From contig CAYUGZ010000001.1 of the NCBI GenBank assembly GCA_964444465.1, positions 1 to 64,000 on the forward strand: a DNA stretch of 64,000 bases, read 5' to 3'. The notes under the pieces are model-generated. The model had not been told where the DNA came from. It did no database searches and was given only the letters and a program-made list of their open reading frames with translations. Of the stretch, positions 51,022 to 58,937 are shown one piece after another. The position numbers and the translations under genes are program-made. Source of the DNA: JACPNE01 sp964444465. GTDB taxonomy: Archaea; Nanobdellota; Nanobdellia; SCGC-AAA011-G17; JACPNG01. The first letter of the stretch is position 1. Each line of letters begins with the position of its first letter.

Positions 51022-51453
51022 TTAAAACATAGCTAAAAATTTTATGTTGAGATCATTAAAATCATCATAACATTTTTTATCACTAAATCTTTGAAAACAT
51101 TTTATATTTCCACCACTATCTAAATCAAATACAACATCAAATTCAGAATTAAATATATCTACTTCTACTTTAAACAATTCATTTTCCTTAAATGATCTTT
51201 GGACATCCCCATCTATATCATTATTGATTAGATAATCAAATACTATTATTTCAGCATTTTTCATAATTTTATTATTATCTTCTTTAGAAGAAAGTATACT
51301 ATTAATTAAAATTTCAGAAATATCCATTCCAGTAATGGTTTCTAATCCACTATCTGCTTCTAAACTCCTTGGATTTTGTAAGAACCAAAAAAAACCTAAT
51401 ACAAAAACTATAGTTATCATTGTGGTTACATAATGTCTTTTAAAATCAGGCAT
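51022..51453 (-). CDS. membrane-anchored hypothetical protein, about 143 aa
   Basis: The ATG at 51453 gives MPDFKRHYVTTMITIVFVLGFFWF, a single signal-anchor helix, followed by an outer domain with two cysteines (IKCFQRFSDKKCYD). The longer frame from 51501 would overlap the LipB leader and is less likely. The ectodomain is unrecognised. It is divergent from lipB with about 60 bases between starts. Confidence 0.55.
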   Translation of the reverse strand: MPDFKRHYVTTMITIVFVLGFFWFLQNPRSLEADSGLETITGMDISEILINSILSSKEDNNKIMKNAEIIVFDYLINNDIDGDVQRSFKENELFKVEVDIFNSEFDVVFDLDSGGNIKCFQRFSDKKCYDDFNDLNIKFLAMF

Positions 51454-51514
51454 GTTTAAGATAACATTTTTATACTTAAAAAAGTTTTTATTGTATAGCA
51501 TTAGGTGTGAGGGA

Positions 51515-52249
51515 ATGAATTTGGAAAATAGATTAGAAGTGATAGATTTAGGAAATGTATCTTATGAAGAAGCATGGGAAATACAAAAAAAAGAACTTCA
51601 AAGAAGGATAGATGAAGAAACATCAGATACCTTAATTTTAGTGGAACATCCCCCTACAATCACTTTTGGAATTAGTAATTCTAATTGGAATAAACTGAAA
51701 GTAGACACAAGTGAATTAAAAAAATACAATATTGCTTTTCATGAAAGAACAGAGAGGGGAGGAGGTGCAGCTTTTTTGGGTCCTGGTCAAATAGTTGGAT
51801 ACACAATAATGAAATGGAGACAGCCGGGCATACGCAAACTTATGGTTTCTTTTGAAGAAGTTATGATAAAAACAGCTGAAGATTTTGATATTCCAATCAC
51901 AAGAGTAGATACTATGAACCCAACAACAGATAAACCTTATAGGGCAACATGGTTTAAACAAGATGGTAAGTACAAAGTTCTTTGTACTAAGGGTATAGGA
52001 ACTGAAACTAGAGGCGAATGGATCTATACACATCATGGATTTGCATTAAATGTTAATAATTCTCACGATATTCCTTATACTGAATTGATAGATCCTTGTG
52101 GATTTCCAGTAAGTGAAACTTCACCTATAAGTATGCAAACAATTTTAGGTAGAGAATTATATTTACAACAAGTTAAAGATAGATTAGTTGATAGATTTTC
52201 TGAGGTATTTAATAAAAAAGAGGTAGATTATGGTGGCATACGAGTTTAA
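51515..52249 (+). CDS. lipB: lipoyl(octanoyl) transferase LipB
   Basis: About 244 residues. RGGGAAFLGPGQIVGY near residue 87 is the family substrate loop (RGGG-x-x-x-x-GPGQ-x-VGY), the catalytic Cys195 lies in DPCGFPVSETS, and the partner Lys159 lies in CTKGIGTETRGEW before THHGFALNV. It transfers octanoyl from acyl carrier protein to lipoyl domains. The ATG at 51515 follows a GAGG; the longer frame from 51452 has no such signal. It overlaps the E2 gene by 20 bases, tying it to the complex it would lipoylate. Free-lipoate salvage is also possible for relatives. Confidence 0.88.
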   Translation: MNLENRLEVIDLGNVSYEEAWEIQKKELQRRIDEETSDTLILVEHPPTITFGISNSNWNKLKVDTSELKKYNIAFHERTERGGGAAFLGPGQIVGYTIMKWRQPGIRKLMVSFEEVMIKTAEDFDIPITRVDTMNPTTDKPYRATWFKQDGKYKVLCTKGIGTETRGEWIYTHHGFALNVNNSHDIPYTELIDPCGFPVSETSPISMQTILGRELYLQQVKDRLVDRFSEVFNKKEVDYGGIRV

Positions 52250-53498
52250 GTTTCCAGATGTTGGAGAAGGAATAAGTGAAGGTGAATTAGTAGAATGGGT
52301 AGTTAAAGAAGGAGAGATAGTTAAAGAACATGATCCAATAGCTAAGATTGAGACTGATAAAGCTGTTGTTGATATCCCAAGTCCTAAGTCTGGTAAGATT
52401 TTAAAATTGAATTTTAAAGAAGGAGAAACTGTTAAAGTTGGAGAGATATTGGCTGTAATCGGTGAAGAAAGAGAAGAAGTTAAAGAAACTAAAGAAGAAA
52501 AGAAAGAAGTAAAAGAAGAAAAAAGAAAAACTACTTCTGTTGTTGGAAATTTAGAAGAATCAGATGAAGAATTTATTGTTAAAGAAACAAAGAATGAATC
52601 AAAAGAAAAAAAGAAAATTTTAGCAACTCCTGCTATAAGAAAATTAGCTAAAGAATTAAATGTTGATATTTCTACTTTAGAAGGAACAGGTGAAAATAGA
52701 AGAATTTTAGAAGAAGATGTAAAAAAAGCATCTAAAGGGGAAGTTCCAGTAGAGATTGAAGAAAAAAAAGAAATTAAAGTCACAAAAAAATATGATTTAT
52801 ATGGATATGTAGATAGAATTCCATTAAAAGGAATAAGAAAAACTATTGCAGATAACATGATGAAGGCTGTTAATGAAGCTGCCCATGTTACTTCTATGGA
52901 TGAAGTAGACATCACTGAACTAAATGATATAAGAAAAGTACAAAAAGAAGTTGCAGAGAAAAAAGGAATTAAACTAACTTTCTTGCCTTATATAATAAAA
53001 TCATTAATACATGCATTAAAATCTTACCCTATAGTTAACTCTTCAATCCAAGGAGAAGAGATTATAATAAAAAAATATTATAATTTTGGAATTGCAGTTG
53101 ATACAGAAAATGGTTTGATCGTTCCTGTAGTAAAAGGGGTTGATCAAAAAGGAATTTTAGATTTGGCTAAAGAAATAAAAGAATTAGCTGATAAAACAAA
53201 AGAGAGAAAAGTTGATTTAGGAGATCTAAAAGGAAGTACATTTACAATAACAAATTATGGAAGTATTGGTGGGAATTATGGCACACCAATTGTTAATTAT
53301 CCTGAGGCAGCTATTTTAGGATTAGGGAGAGCAAAAGATCTTCCTAGAGTGATAGATGGAAAGATAGAAATAAGAAAAATCCTACCAATCTCTGTTACGT
53401 TTGATCATAGAATATTTGATGGAGCAACAACCTCCAGATTTATGAATGAACTTAAAAAATATTTAGAAGATCCTAGTTTATTAATTGTTGAGGATTAA
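52230..53498 (+). CDS. 2-oxoacid dehydrogenase E2 (dihydrolipoamide acyltransferase)
   Basis: A 422-residue E2 protein. The lipoyl domain has the lipoylation site ETDKAVVD with Lys44. A Glu/Lys-rich hinge (about 80-125) leads to the E1/E3-binding domain with ILATPAIRKLAKELNVD near residue 130. The C-terminal catalytic domain ends with TFDHRIFDGATTS, where His393 and Asp397 of the D-H-R-x-x-D-G motif catalyse acyl transfer to CoA. Overlaps lipB by 20 bases. No E3 gene is in the window. It forms a pyruvate or branched-chain 2-oxoacid dehydrogenase core with the E1 genes. Confidence 0.93.
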   Translation: MVAYEFKFPDVGEGISEGELVEWVVKEGEIVKEHDPIAKIETDKAVVDIPSPKSGKILKLNFKEGETVKVGEILAVIGEEREEVKETKEEKKEVKEEKRKTTSVVGNLEESDEEFIVKETKNESKEKKKILATPAIRKLAKELNVDISTLEGTGENRRILEEDVKKASKGEVPVEIEEKKEIKVTKKYDLYGYVDRIPLKGIRKTIADNMMKAVNEAAHVTSMDEVDITELNDIRKVQKEVAEKKGIKLTFLPYIIKSLIHALKSYPIVNSSIQGEEIIIKKYYNFGIAVDTENGLIVPVVKGVDQKGILDLAKEIKELADKTKERKVDLGDLKGSTFTITNYGSIGGNYGTPIVNYPEAAILGLGRAKDLPRVIDGKIEIRKILPISVTFDHRIFDGATTSRFMNELKKYLEDPSLLIVED

Positions 53499-54203
53499 TT
53501 ATTTAGAAATTGGAGTTATTCTACTTTTTTTATCTTTAATTATGTAATCTTTTATAATAACATATCCACTATTCTCTGTATCCATAACTTTTTCAGTGTC
53601 TAAAACTTCAAATCTTTTTTTGAACATAGGACCATCAACAACAAATGTGTCTGCATATCCTCCTTCAAATCCAACATGAAATCCATATTTAATAGAATCT
53701 TTTTTTAGTTCTTCAAAGTTTTCTTTAGTTAATTTTTCACCAAGCCATTTACTCATTCCATCTGAAGCTACTTGAGTTATCACAACTTCATAATTGTCTT
53801 TTATTAATTTTCTCATTAAAGATTCATGGTCGTCATCTTTATGGGAAGCAAATACTTCAATACCTAATGGAAATAGAGTATCTCTAATAACTTTTAGTTG
53901 AGTTTCTTGTAATCCTATACCTCCTAAAACAACAGCGTCTACTGGATTTTTAGTTACAACTTCTTTAACAATATCCGCTTCTTTTTGAGGATCGGCTACA
54001 TCACAATCAACTAAGATATGACTATAACCTAAAATTTTAGCAATTTCTTTTGTATGCTCTACTGTAGCAAAATGAAATAAGTAACAGTCTGTTCTACTTG
54101 GTTTAACAGATAATAAATATTTAATGTTCCAACCTTTCTGTTTTGCTAATTGGACTGCATTAATTGAATCCTTTCCACCACTAAACAATATTGCAATATT
54201 CAT
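53499..54203 (-). CDS. dph6: diphthine--ammonia ligase (Dph6-type ATP pyrophosphatase)
   Basis: A 234-residue protein of the adenine nucleotide alpha-hydrolase/PP-loop class. The start MNIAILFSGGKDSINAVQLA carries the SGGKDS P-loop, and the middle has VLGGIGLQETQL. The C-terminal GEGG-like segment (VGFEGGYADTFVVDGPMFKK) is the Dph6/MJ0570 signature. It finishes diphthamide on elongation factor 2 by amidation, a trait of archaea and eukaryotes. It converges with the E2 gene with no spacer between the two stop codons. Confidence 0.92.
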   Translation of the reverse strand: MNIAILFSGGKDSINAVQLAKQKGWNIKYLLSVKPSRTDCYLFHFATVEHTKEIAKILGYSHILVDCDVADPQKEADIVKEVVTKNPVDAVVLGGIGLQETQLKVIRDTLFPLGIEVFASHKDDDHESLMRKLIKDNYEVVITQVASDGMSKWLGEKLTKENFEELKKDSIKYGFHVGFEGGYADTFVVDGPMFKKRFEVLDTEKVMDTENSGYVIIKDYIIKDKKSRITPISK

Positions 54204-54255
54204 ATAATCTATTAAGAATAAAAATCTTTTTAAATATTTTGATAATTTATTTTTG

Positions 54256-54543
54256 ATGGAAGAGGAAGAATTTGTTGAAGAAACAGTTGAAAACGAAGAT
54301 AAACAAGACGTAGATGTGTATTCTGAGGAAGGAAGAGAAGAGTCTATTGAAGATGATGAGATAGATGAAGTAGAACAAGGATTTATGCAAGGTTATGAAG
54401 CAGGAGATAGATTAGCTAAATGTTCTTTATGTTTGAAACCTTTAGCAGATGATTTTGTTGAAGAAGAACTTAAGGATGAGCTTTATAGATTTTGTAGTGA
54501 AGAACATGCAGAAACATATAAAAGAAAGTTAGAAAAAAAATAA
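54256..54543 (+). CDS. acidic protein with C-terminal zinc-binding motif
   Basis: About 95 residues from ATG 54256 (a TTG precedes it in frame). The N-terminal half is a highly acidic, probably disordered tail (EEEFVEETVENEDK). The C-terminal half has KCSLCLKPL ... YRFCSEEHAETY, a C-x2-C ... C-x3-H zinc-finger-like motif reminiscent of TRASH/YHS-type metal-binding modules. It is divergent from dph6 with about 50 bases between starts. It may be a small nucleic-acid or metal-binding protein; unproven. Confidence 0.65.
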   Translation: MEEEEFVEETVENEDKQDVDVYSEEGREESIEDDEIDEVEQGFMQGYEAGDRLAKCSLCLKPLADDFVEEELKDELYRFCSEEHAETYKRKLEKK

Positions 54544-55065
54544 TTATTTTTTTCTTTTTATAATTATAAAAGTAATAATAACCAAAAGAAAAACTATTCC
54601 TAAAATTAATAATCCATTATTAGATTGAGGTTGAGTGTTTTTTATTACTAATATCTCTTCATTTTCATTAACATTGTTTTCTATGGTTTTAATCTCTTCA
54701 ACTTTTTGAGTTTCTTGTATTATTTCTTCTTTTTGAGCAAAACATAAATTATTATTACAATCACTCTCACATTCACAATCATTGTCCTCACAGTCTCTTT
54801 CTATTTCTAGTCTAGCATCATTCCTATCTACACTTTTAACCTCTACATAAACTCCATTGACTAACTTTTCACCTTCATTATCTTCAACTATAGCTTTTTC
54901 GTTATTTACACAAACTATCACTTTTTCATCGTCTTCATTAATGTTAACTAAAGTGACGTTTTTATCTCTTATTACAAAACTTTCACCAATATCTAAATTA
55001 ATGGTTTCAGTGGTAGCACTAACTAAAGAGCTCATCAATATTATCATTAATATGTACTTTATCAT
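54544..55065 (-). CDS. secreted, membrane-anchored protein with Cys-rich middle
   Basis: A 173-residue protein with an N-terminal signal peptide (ILMIILMSSLVSA), a ~70-residue beta-rich domain, a cysteine-rich segment (ERDCEDNDCECESDCNNNLC, six Cys), a Gln/Glu-rich linker and a C-terminal helix (about 149-168) with a KRKK end. The layout matches the surface proteins at 38.9-42.5 kb, but the domain is different. It converges with the zinc-motif gene with no spacer. Probably an anchored surface protein. Confidence 0.7.
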   Translation of the reverse strand: MIKYILMIILMSSLVSATTETINLDIGESFVIRDKNVTLVNINEDDEKVIVCVNNEKAIVEDNEGEKLVNGVYVEVKSVDRNDARLEIERDCEDNDCECESDCNNNLCFAQKEEIIQETQKVEEIKTIENNVNENEEILVIKNTQPQSNNGLLILGIVFLLVIITFIIIKRKK

Positions 55066-55097
55066 GTCTAGAATACATAAGAGAAAAATATATAAGA

Positions 55098-56162
55098 TTA
55101 ATCATTGATTTTTTTCACAATAAGTTTACCTTTATCTATACTAATTGTGACTTCATCATCATCTTTAAATCCAGTTGTTTTAGTTATTATTTCGGGAAGT
55201 CTTATCTTGCCAGTTTTTATGTTTAAGTTAGTTATAATTTCTTTTCCATTATCTATCTCTTTTAATACATCATTATAGTCTTTAGTTGTTTTAGAAGATT
55301 TAAATTTTTTAGTTTTTTCATATAAAAATTCAGCTATTGATTTCGGAATATTTTTTCCAGTTGCTTTTGTTATCCCTTCTAATCCAGGGGATAAATTTAC
55401 TTCTATTACCATTGGTTTTAATCCTTCTAATATATCAATAGCACATATATCTGATTTTATTGCTTTTGCAGCTTTAAGAGATATCTCTTCCATTTCTAGA
55501 CTAGGAATGAAATTAGATCCAATAGCCCCCATATGGATATTAGCCCTCATCTCTTCAGAAGTAGCTTTTCTTTTCATTGCTCCAATTATTTTGTCTCCTG
55601 CTACAATTATTCTAATATCTGTTGCATTTGTTTCTATGTATTCTTCAATGATGTATGGCTGTTTGAATACTTCTAATGTATCTAATATTGAATTAGCAGA
55701 TTGTAAAGAATCAGCAGACATAACTCCTTTCCCTTGCGTCCCTGAAGATAATTTCATAATAATTGGAAAATTCACTTTTGATAATATCTTTTTTGCACCT
55801 TCTACAGTTGCGGCTAAATATGTAGTGGGAATTGGAACTTTATTTTTTTGTAATTCTGCTAATGTTAAAAATTTATCATGTCCAATAGTAAAAGCACTTG
55901 GCTGGATAGGCATATAAACTTCTTTATTTAGAGCTTCTGTTAATGTTCTTTGTAATAACAAATATCTATGGGAACCTCTAACATAAATACAGTCATATTT
56001 TTCTATAGGATTACCCTCATACAACACATTTAATCCTTTTGAGGTAGCATGAACTTCTATTTTTCTAATGTCTAATCTATCAACTACTTTAAACAGTTCT
56101 TTAGCTTCATCTGCTATCTTAGAACTACTTTCTCCTTTAAGACTTATTATTGCTAATTTCAT
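55098..56162 (-). CDS. RimK-family ATP-grasp ligase with C-terminal AbrB-like domain
   Basis: A 354-residue protein. Residues 1-280 form a RimK-like ATP-grasp ligase: GHDKFLTLAELQKNKVPIP, FPIIMKLSSGTQGKGV (ATP loop), VIIEEYI-type lid text (QPYIIEEYIETNATDIRIIV), and PMVIEVNLSPGLEGI with the metal-binding E-x-N. RimK-like enzymes add glutamate or other amino acids to proteins or cofactors. The last ~45 residues (GKIRLPEIITKTTGFKDDDE ... GKLIVKK) look like an AbrB/SpoVT swapped-hairpin domain, an unusual addition. Its start overlaps the protease gene by 26 bases. Confidence 0.85.
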   Translation of the reverse strand: MKLAIISLKGESSSKIADEAKELFKVVDRLDIRKIEVHATSKGLNVLYEGNPIEKYDCIYVRGSHRYLLLQRTLTEALNKEVYMPIQPSAFTIGHDKFLTLAELQKNKVPIPTTYLAATVEGAKKILSKVNFPIIMKLSSGTQGKGVMSADSLQSANSILDTLEVFKQPYIIEEYIETNATDIRIIVAGDKIIGAMKRKATSEEMRANIHMGAIGSNFIPSLEMEEISLKAAKAIKSDICAIDILEGLKPMVIEVNLSPGLEGITKATGKNIPKSIAEFLYEKTKKFKSSKTTKDYNDVLKEIDNGKEIITNLNIKTGKIRLPEIITKTTGFKDDDEVTISIDKGKLIVKKIND

Positions 56163-56505
56163 TTTTTGAGTTATCTTTAGAAGGATCTATCAAAAATCCA
56201 TTTTTTAACACACTCATTCCAATTAATAGAGGATATTTCATATTTTCTCTATTTGATAAATTAAATTCAGATTCTATTACTTTTCCTTTTATTTCGATAG
56301 TTGCTTTTACTACTGGACGAACTGCTTTTCCATGCACATTTTTTATTATGGCTGTCTTTATCACTGGGCCTAGTTCAAGTTCTGATGCTAGTTTCATACT
56401 AATTGAGTTATGTTGTGCTCCAGTATCTATTTTAGCCAGTATCTCTATTGTAGTTTTACCTTTAATTTTTACTTTTTCTATGACTCCAATTACTATTTTA
56501 TCCAT
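56137..56505 (-). CDS. RimK-associated retropepsin-like aspartyl protease
   Basis: A 122-residue protein of the PF05618 (ATP-dependent zinc protease/RimK-linked retropepsin) family. LAKIDTGAQHNSIS carries the aspartyl protease D-T-G-A motif near residue 27, and YPLLIGMSVLKNGFLID is the second half of the fold. The gene overlaps the RimK-like ligase gene, and such pairs recur in bacteria and archaea. It probably trims or reverses the ligase product. It is divergent from the cupin gene. Confidence 0.87.
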   Translation of the reverse strand: MDKIVIGVIEKVKIKGKTTIEILAKIDTGAQHNSISMKLASELELGPVIKTAIIKNVHGKAVRPVVKATIEIKGKVIESEFNLSNRENMKYPLLIGMSVLKNGFLIDPSKDNSKNEISNNKS

Positions 56506-56600
56506 TCTTTAGCTAATAAAAAAATGGTATTTAAATGTGCCTATTATTGGGTTTTTGTATAATAAAGCTTAAAAGTTCCATATTTTATCTTTGATGTATA

Positions 56601-56948
56601 ATGAAAATAGTTCCTAAAATATGGGGTGAAGAACATTGGATTATCAACAATGAAAAGTATTGCGGTAAAAAATTAATATTAAAAAAAGGATTTAGAGGAA
56701 GTATGCACAAACATAAAATTAAGGAAGAAACATTTTACATTCAATCTGGAAGAGTATTAATGGAATTAGAAGATAAAAAATGGATAATGCAGAAAGGAGA
56801 GATACAACATTTAACTCCAGGAGATTGGCATAGATTTACTGGATTAGAAGATTCTGAAATGTTCGAATTTTCAACACAACATCAAGATGAAGATACTTAC
56901 AGAAAAACAGAGAGTGAAAAAATAAATTTAGATGAATTAAGATTATGA
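56601..56948 (+). CDS. cupin-domain protein (mannose-6-phosphate isomerase-like)
   Basis: A 115-residue single cupin. KIWGEEHWIINNEKYCGK at the start, the first cupin motif KGFRGSMHKHKIKEETFYIQ (metal-binding His-x-His and Glu) and the second motif LTPGDWHRFTGLED match the sugar isomerase-like type II cupins found beside sugar-nucleotide genes. It overlaps the next kinase gene by four bases (ATGA). It may isomerise or epimerise a sugar phosphate for the heptose route, but the family is diverse. Confidence 0.82.
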   Translation: MKIVPKIWGEEHWIINNEKYCGKKLILKKGFRGSMHKHKIKEETFYIQSGRVLMELEDKKWIMQKGEIQHLTPGDWHRFTGLEDSEMFEFSTQHQDEDTYRKTESEKINLDELRL

Positions 56949-57916
56949 AAGAAAATTTGATTAAGATTATGAATAAATTTAAAGAAAAAAAAGTTTTAGT
57001 AGTTGGAGATATAATTTTAGATAAATATGTATTTGGAAATGTTTCTAGGGTTTCTCCTGAAGCACCTATTCCATTAGTAGATGTAGGATGGGAAAATTAT
57101 GTTCCTGGTGGAGCAGCTAATGCGGCTAATAATCTAGCAAGTTTAGGCGTTAAAGTTTCTATAATTGGGGTGATAGGAGAAGATGCTCATGCTGAAATAT
57201 TATTAAATAAATTAAATTCTAGAAGAATTAAAACAGATTTGTTAATTAAAGATGAGAATAGAAGGACTATATTGAAAGAAAGAGTAGTTGCTAATAATCA
57301 ACAGTTATTAAGAATAGATTATGATGTTAAAGATACAATAAATAAAGAGATTGAAGAAGAAGTTATTAGAAAAATAACACAAATAATTCCCGAAATTGAT
57401 TCTGTAATAGTTTCAGATTATGGAAAAGGATTAATTAACAAAAAAGTGATGGATGAATTAATTAAGTTATGTAAGGATAATCAAAAATATTTAGTTGTAG
57501 ATCCCAAACCAGAGAATAAAGAGTTGTATAAAGGAGTTAATTTAATCACTCCAAATTATGAGGAAGCAAGTCAAATGGCAGAGGTTTTTGGTAAAGAAGA
57601 AGATAATATTGATAAAGTTGGAAATAAATTGAGAGATAAGTTTAATTCTGATTTATTAATCACAAGAGGGCCAAGAGGAATGACTTTATTTAGTGATGAG
57701 GTTAAACATTTCCCAACTAAAGCTAGAGAGGTTTATGATGTTTCTGGAGCGGGAGATACAGTAATAGCTACTTTAACTTTAGCTTTATCATCTGGTGCGA
57801 ATATGGAAGAGTCAATTACATTAGCTAATTATGCTGCAGGAATAGTTGTAAATAAATTTGGTACTTCTACAGCTACCACTATCGAAATTGAAAAAGCAAT
57901 GAAAAATGATAGATAA
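56945..57916 (+). CDS. rfaE1: D-glycero-beta-D-manno-heptose-7-phosphate kinase (RfaE domain I, PfkB family)
   Basis: A 323-residue PfkB-family sugar kinase. The start VLVVGDIILDKYVFGNVSRV, with SPEAPIPLV, and VPGGAANAANNLASLG form the sugar-binding site typical of the HldE/RfaE N-terminal domain; the ATP/catalytic site is VYDVSGAGDTVIATL (G-A-G-D, catalytic Asp). SDYGKGLI and VVDPKPEN are also family text. It phosphorylates heptose-7-phosphate at C1. It overlaps rfaE2 by 11 bases, the same order as in bacterial split pairs. Activity on a different sugar is possible. Confidence 0.88.
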   Translation: MKENLIKIMNKFKEKKVLVVGDIILDKYVFGNVSRVSPEAPIPLVDVGWENYVPGGAANAANNLASLGVKVSIIGVIGEDAHAEILLNKLNSRRIKTDLLIKDENRRTILKERVVANNQQLLRIDYDVKDTINKEIEEEVIRKITQIIPEIDSVIVSDYGKGLINKKVMDELIKLCKDNQKYLVVDPKPENKELYKGVNLITPNYEEASQMAEVFGKEEDNIDKVGNKLRDKFNSDLLITRGPRGMTLFSDEVKHFPTKAREVYDVSGAGDTVIATLTLALSSGANMEESITLANYAAGIVVNKFGTSTATTIEIEKAMKNDR

Positions 57917-58397
57917 AATTAAATCTAGAGAAGAAATTTCTAAATTAGTAGATGAATTAAAATTTAAAGGAAAGATTATAGTTACAATAAATGGAAGTTT
58001 TGATATATTGCATTTAGGACATTTACATATTTTAGAAGAAGCTAAGCAACAAGGAGATATATTAATAATTGGTGTTAATTCTGATAATTCAGTTAGAGAA
58101 TGGAAAAAATTAATGAATAATAAAGATTGGAGTAAAAGACCTTATAATAATGAAAAAAATAGAACAGAATTATTAACAGGATTTGAATGTGTAGACTTTG
58201 TTACAATCTTTAATGAAGTAGATTGTTTGAAATTTGTTGAATCTATCAAACCTAATGTGCATGTTAATGGATCGGAATATGGTGAAGACTGTATAGAATC
58301 TTCATTAGTGAAAAAGTATGGTGGAAAGATACATATCATAAAATTAAAAGAAGAGTTGTCTACTTCAAATTTAGTTGAGAAAATAAAAAATGAATAA
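57906..58397 (+). CDS. rfaE2: heptose-1-phosphate nucleotidyltransferase (RfaE domain II)
   Basis: A 163-residue HxGH nucleotidyltransferase of the HldE C-terminal type. INGSFDILHLGHLHILEEAK carries the HLGH motif at 36-39; VNSDNSVREWK and KNRTELL with HVNGSEYGED complete the nucleotide pocket. It joins a nucleotide to heptose-1-phosphate. It overlaps rfaE1 by 11 bases and gmhB by eight, giving one coupled operon. Whether it makes ADP-, GDP- or CDP-heptose cannot be read from sequence alone. Confidence 0.87.
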   Translation: MIDKIKSREEISKLVDELKFKGKIIVTINGSFDILHLGHLHILEEAKQQGDILIIGVNSDNSVREWKKLMNNKDWSKRPYNNEKNRTELLTGFECVDFVTIFNEVDCLKFVESIKPNVHVNGSEYGEDCIESSLVKKYGGKIHIIKLKEELSTSNLVEKIKNE

Positions 58398-58905
58398 AGC
58401 AATTTTTCTTGATAGAGATGATACAATAAATGTAGATAAGATAGATGTTTATAAAATAGAAGACTTTGAATTAAAACCAAATGTCATTGAAGCATTAAAA
58501 TTGTTTATTGATAAAGAATACAAGCTAATAATCATAACAAACCAATCAGGAATTGGTAGAAGTGTATTTACAAAAGAAGATTATTATAAATTTACAGAGT
58601 ATTTAGTTTCTAAATTAAAAGAGGAAGAGATAGAGTTTACAGGAATTTACTTTTGCCCACATAAATCTGGAGAAAATTGTGATTGTAGAAAACCAAGTCC
58701 TGGAAATATTTTAAAAGGAGCTAAAGAGCATAATATAAATCTAAAACAAAGTTGGATGATTGGAGATAAATTATCTGATGTTGAAGCTGGTAGAAATGCA
58801 GGATGTAGAACTATACTCTTAGGAATGAAAGATAAAGAGGTATTAGCAAATTATATAACTAAAGATTTGTTAGATGCTGCTAATTTTATAATTGAGAATA
58901 GTTAA
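58390..58905 (+). CDS. gmhB: D-glycero-D-manno-heptose 1,7-bisphosphate 7-phosphatase
   Basis: A 171-residue HAD-superfamily phosphatase of the GmhB/HisB-N type. The DxD nucleophile is AIFLDRDDT with Asp8 and Asp10; TNQSGIGR follows; the structural zinc site is Cys89, His91, Cys97 and Cys99 (FCPHKSGENCDCRKP); the late motif is MIGDKLSDVEAG. It removes the 7-phosphate between the RfaE1 kinase and RfaE2 steps, matching its position in the operon. GmhA (isomerase) and HldD (epimerase) are not in the window. Confidence 0.9.
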   Translation: MNKAIFLDRDDTINVDKIDVYKIEDFELKPNVIEALKLFIDKEYKLIIITNQSGIGRSVFTKEDYYKFTEYLVSKLKEEEIEFTGIYFCPHKSGENCDCRKPSPGNILKGAKEHNINLKQSWMIGDKLSDVEAGRNAGCRTILLGMKDKEVLANYITKDLLDAANFIIENS

Positions 58906-58937
58906 GCTTAAATATTTTATATTCTTAAAAGATTATT

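Noticed and set aside
52184..52915. Minus-strand ORF of 243 codons opposite the E2 gene
   Set aside because: It is Ser/Phe-rich shadow text of the Glu/Lys-rich E2 hinge; E2 on the plus strand has clear lipoyl and catalytic motifs.
55507..55917. Plus-strand ORF of 136 codons inside the RimK-like gene
   Set aside because: Antisense shadow; the minus strand carries a coherent ATP-grasp enzyme.
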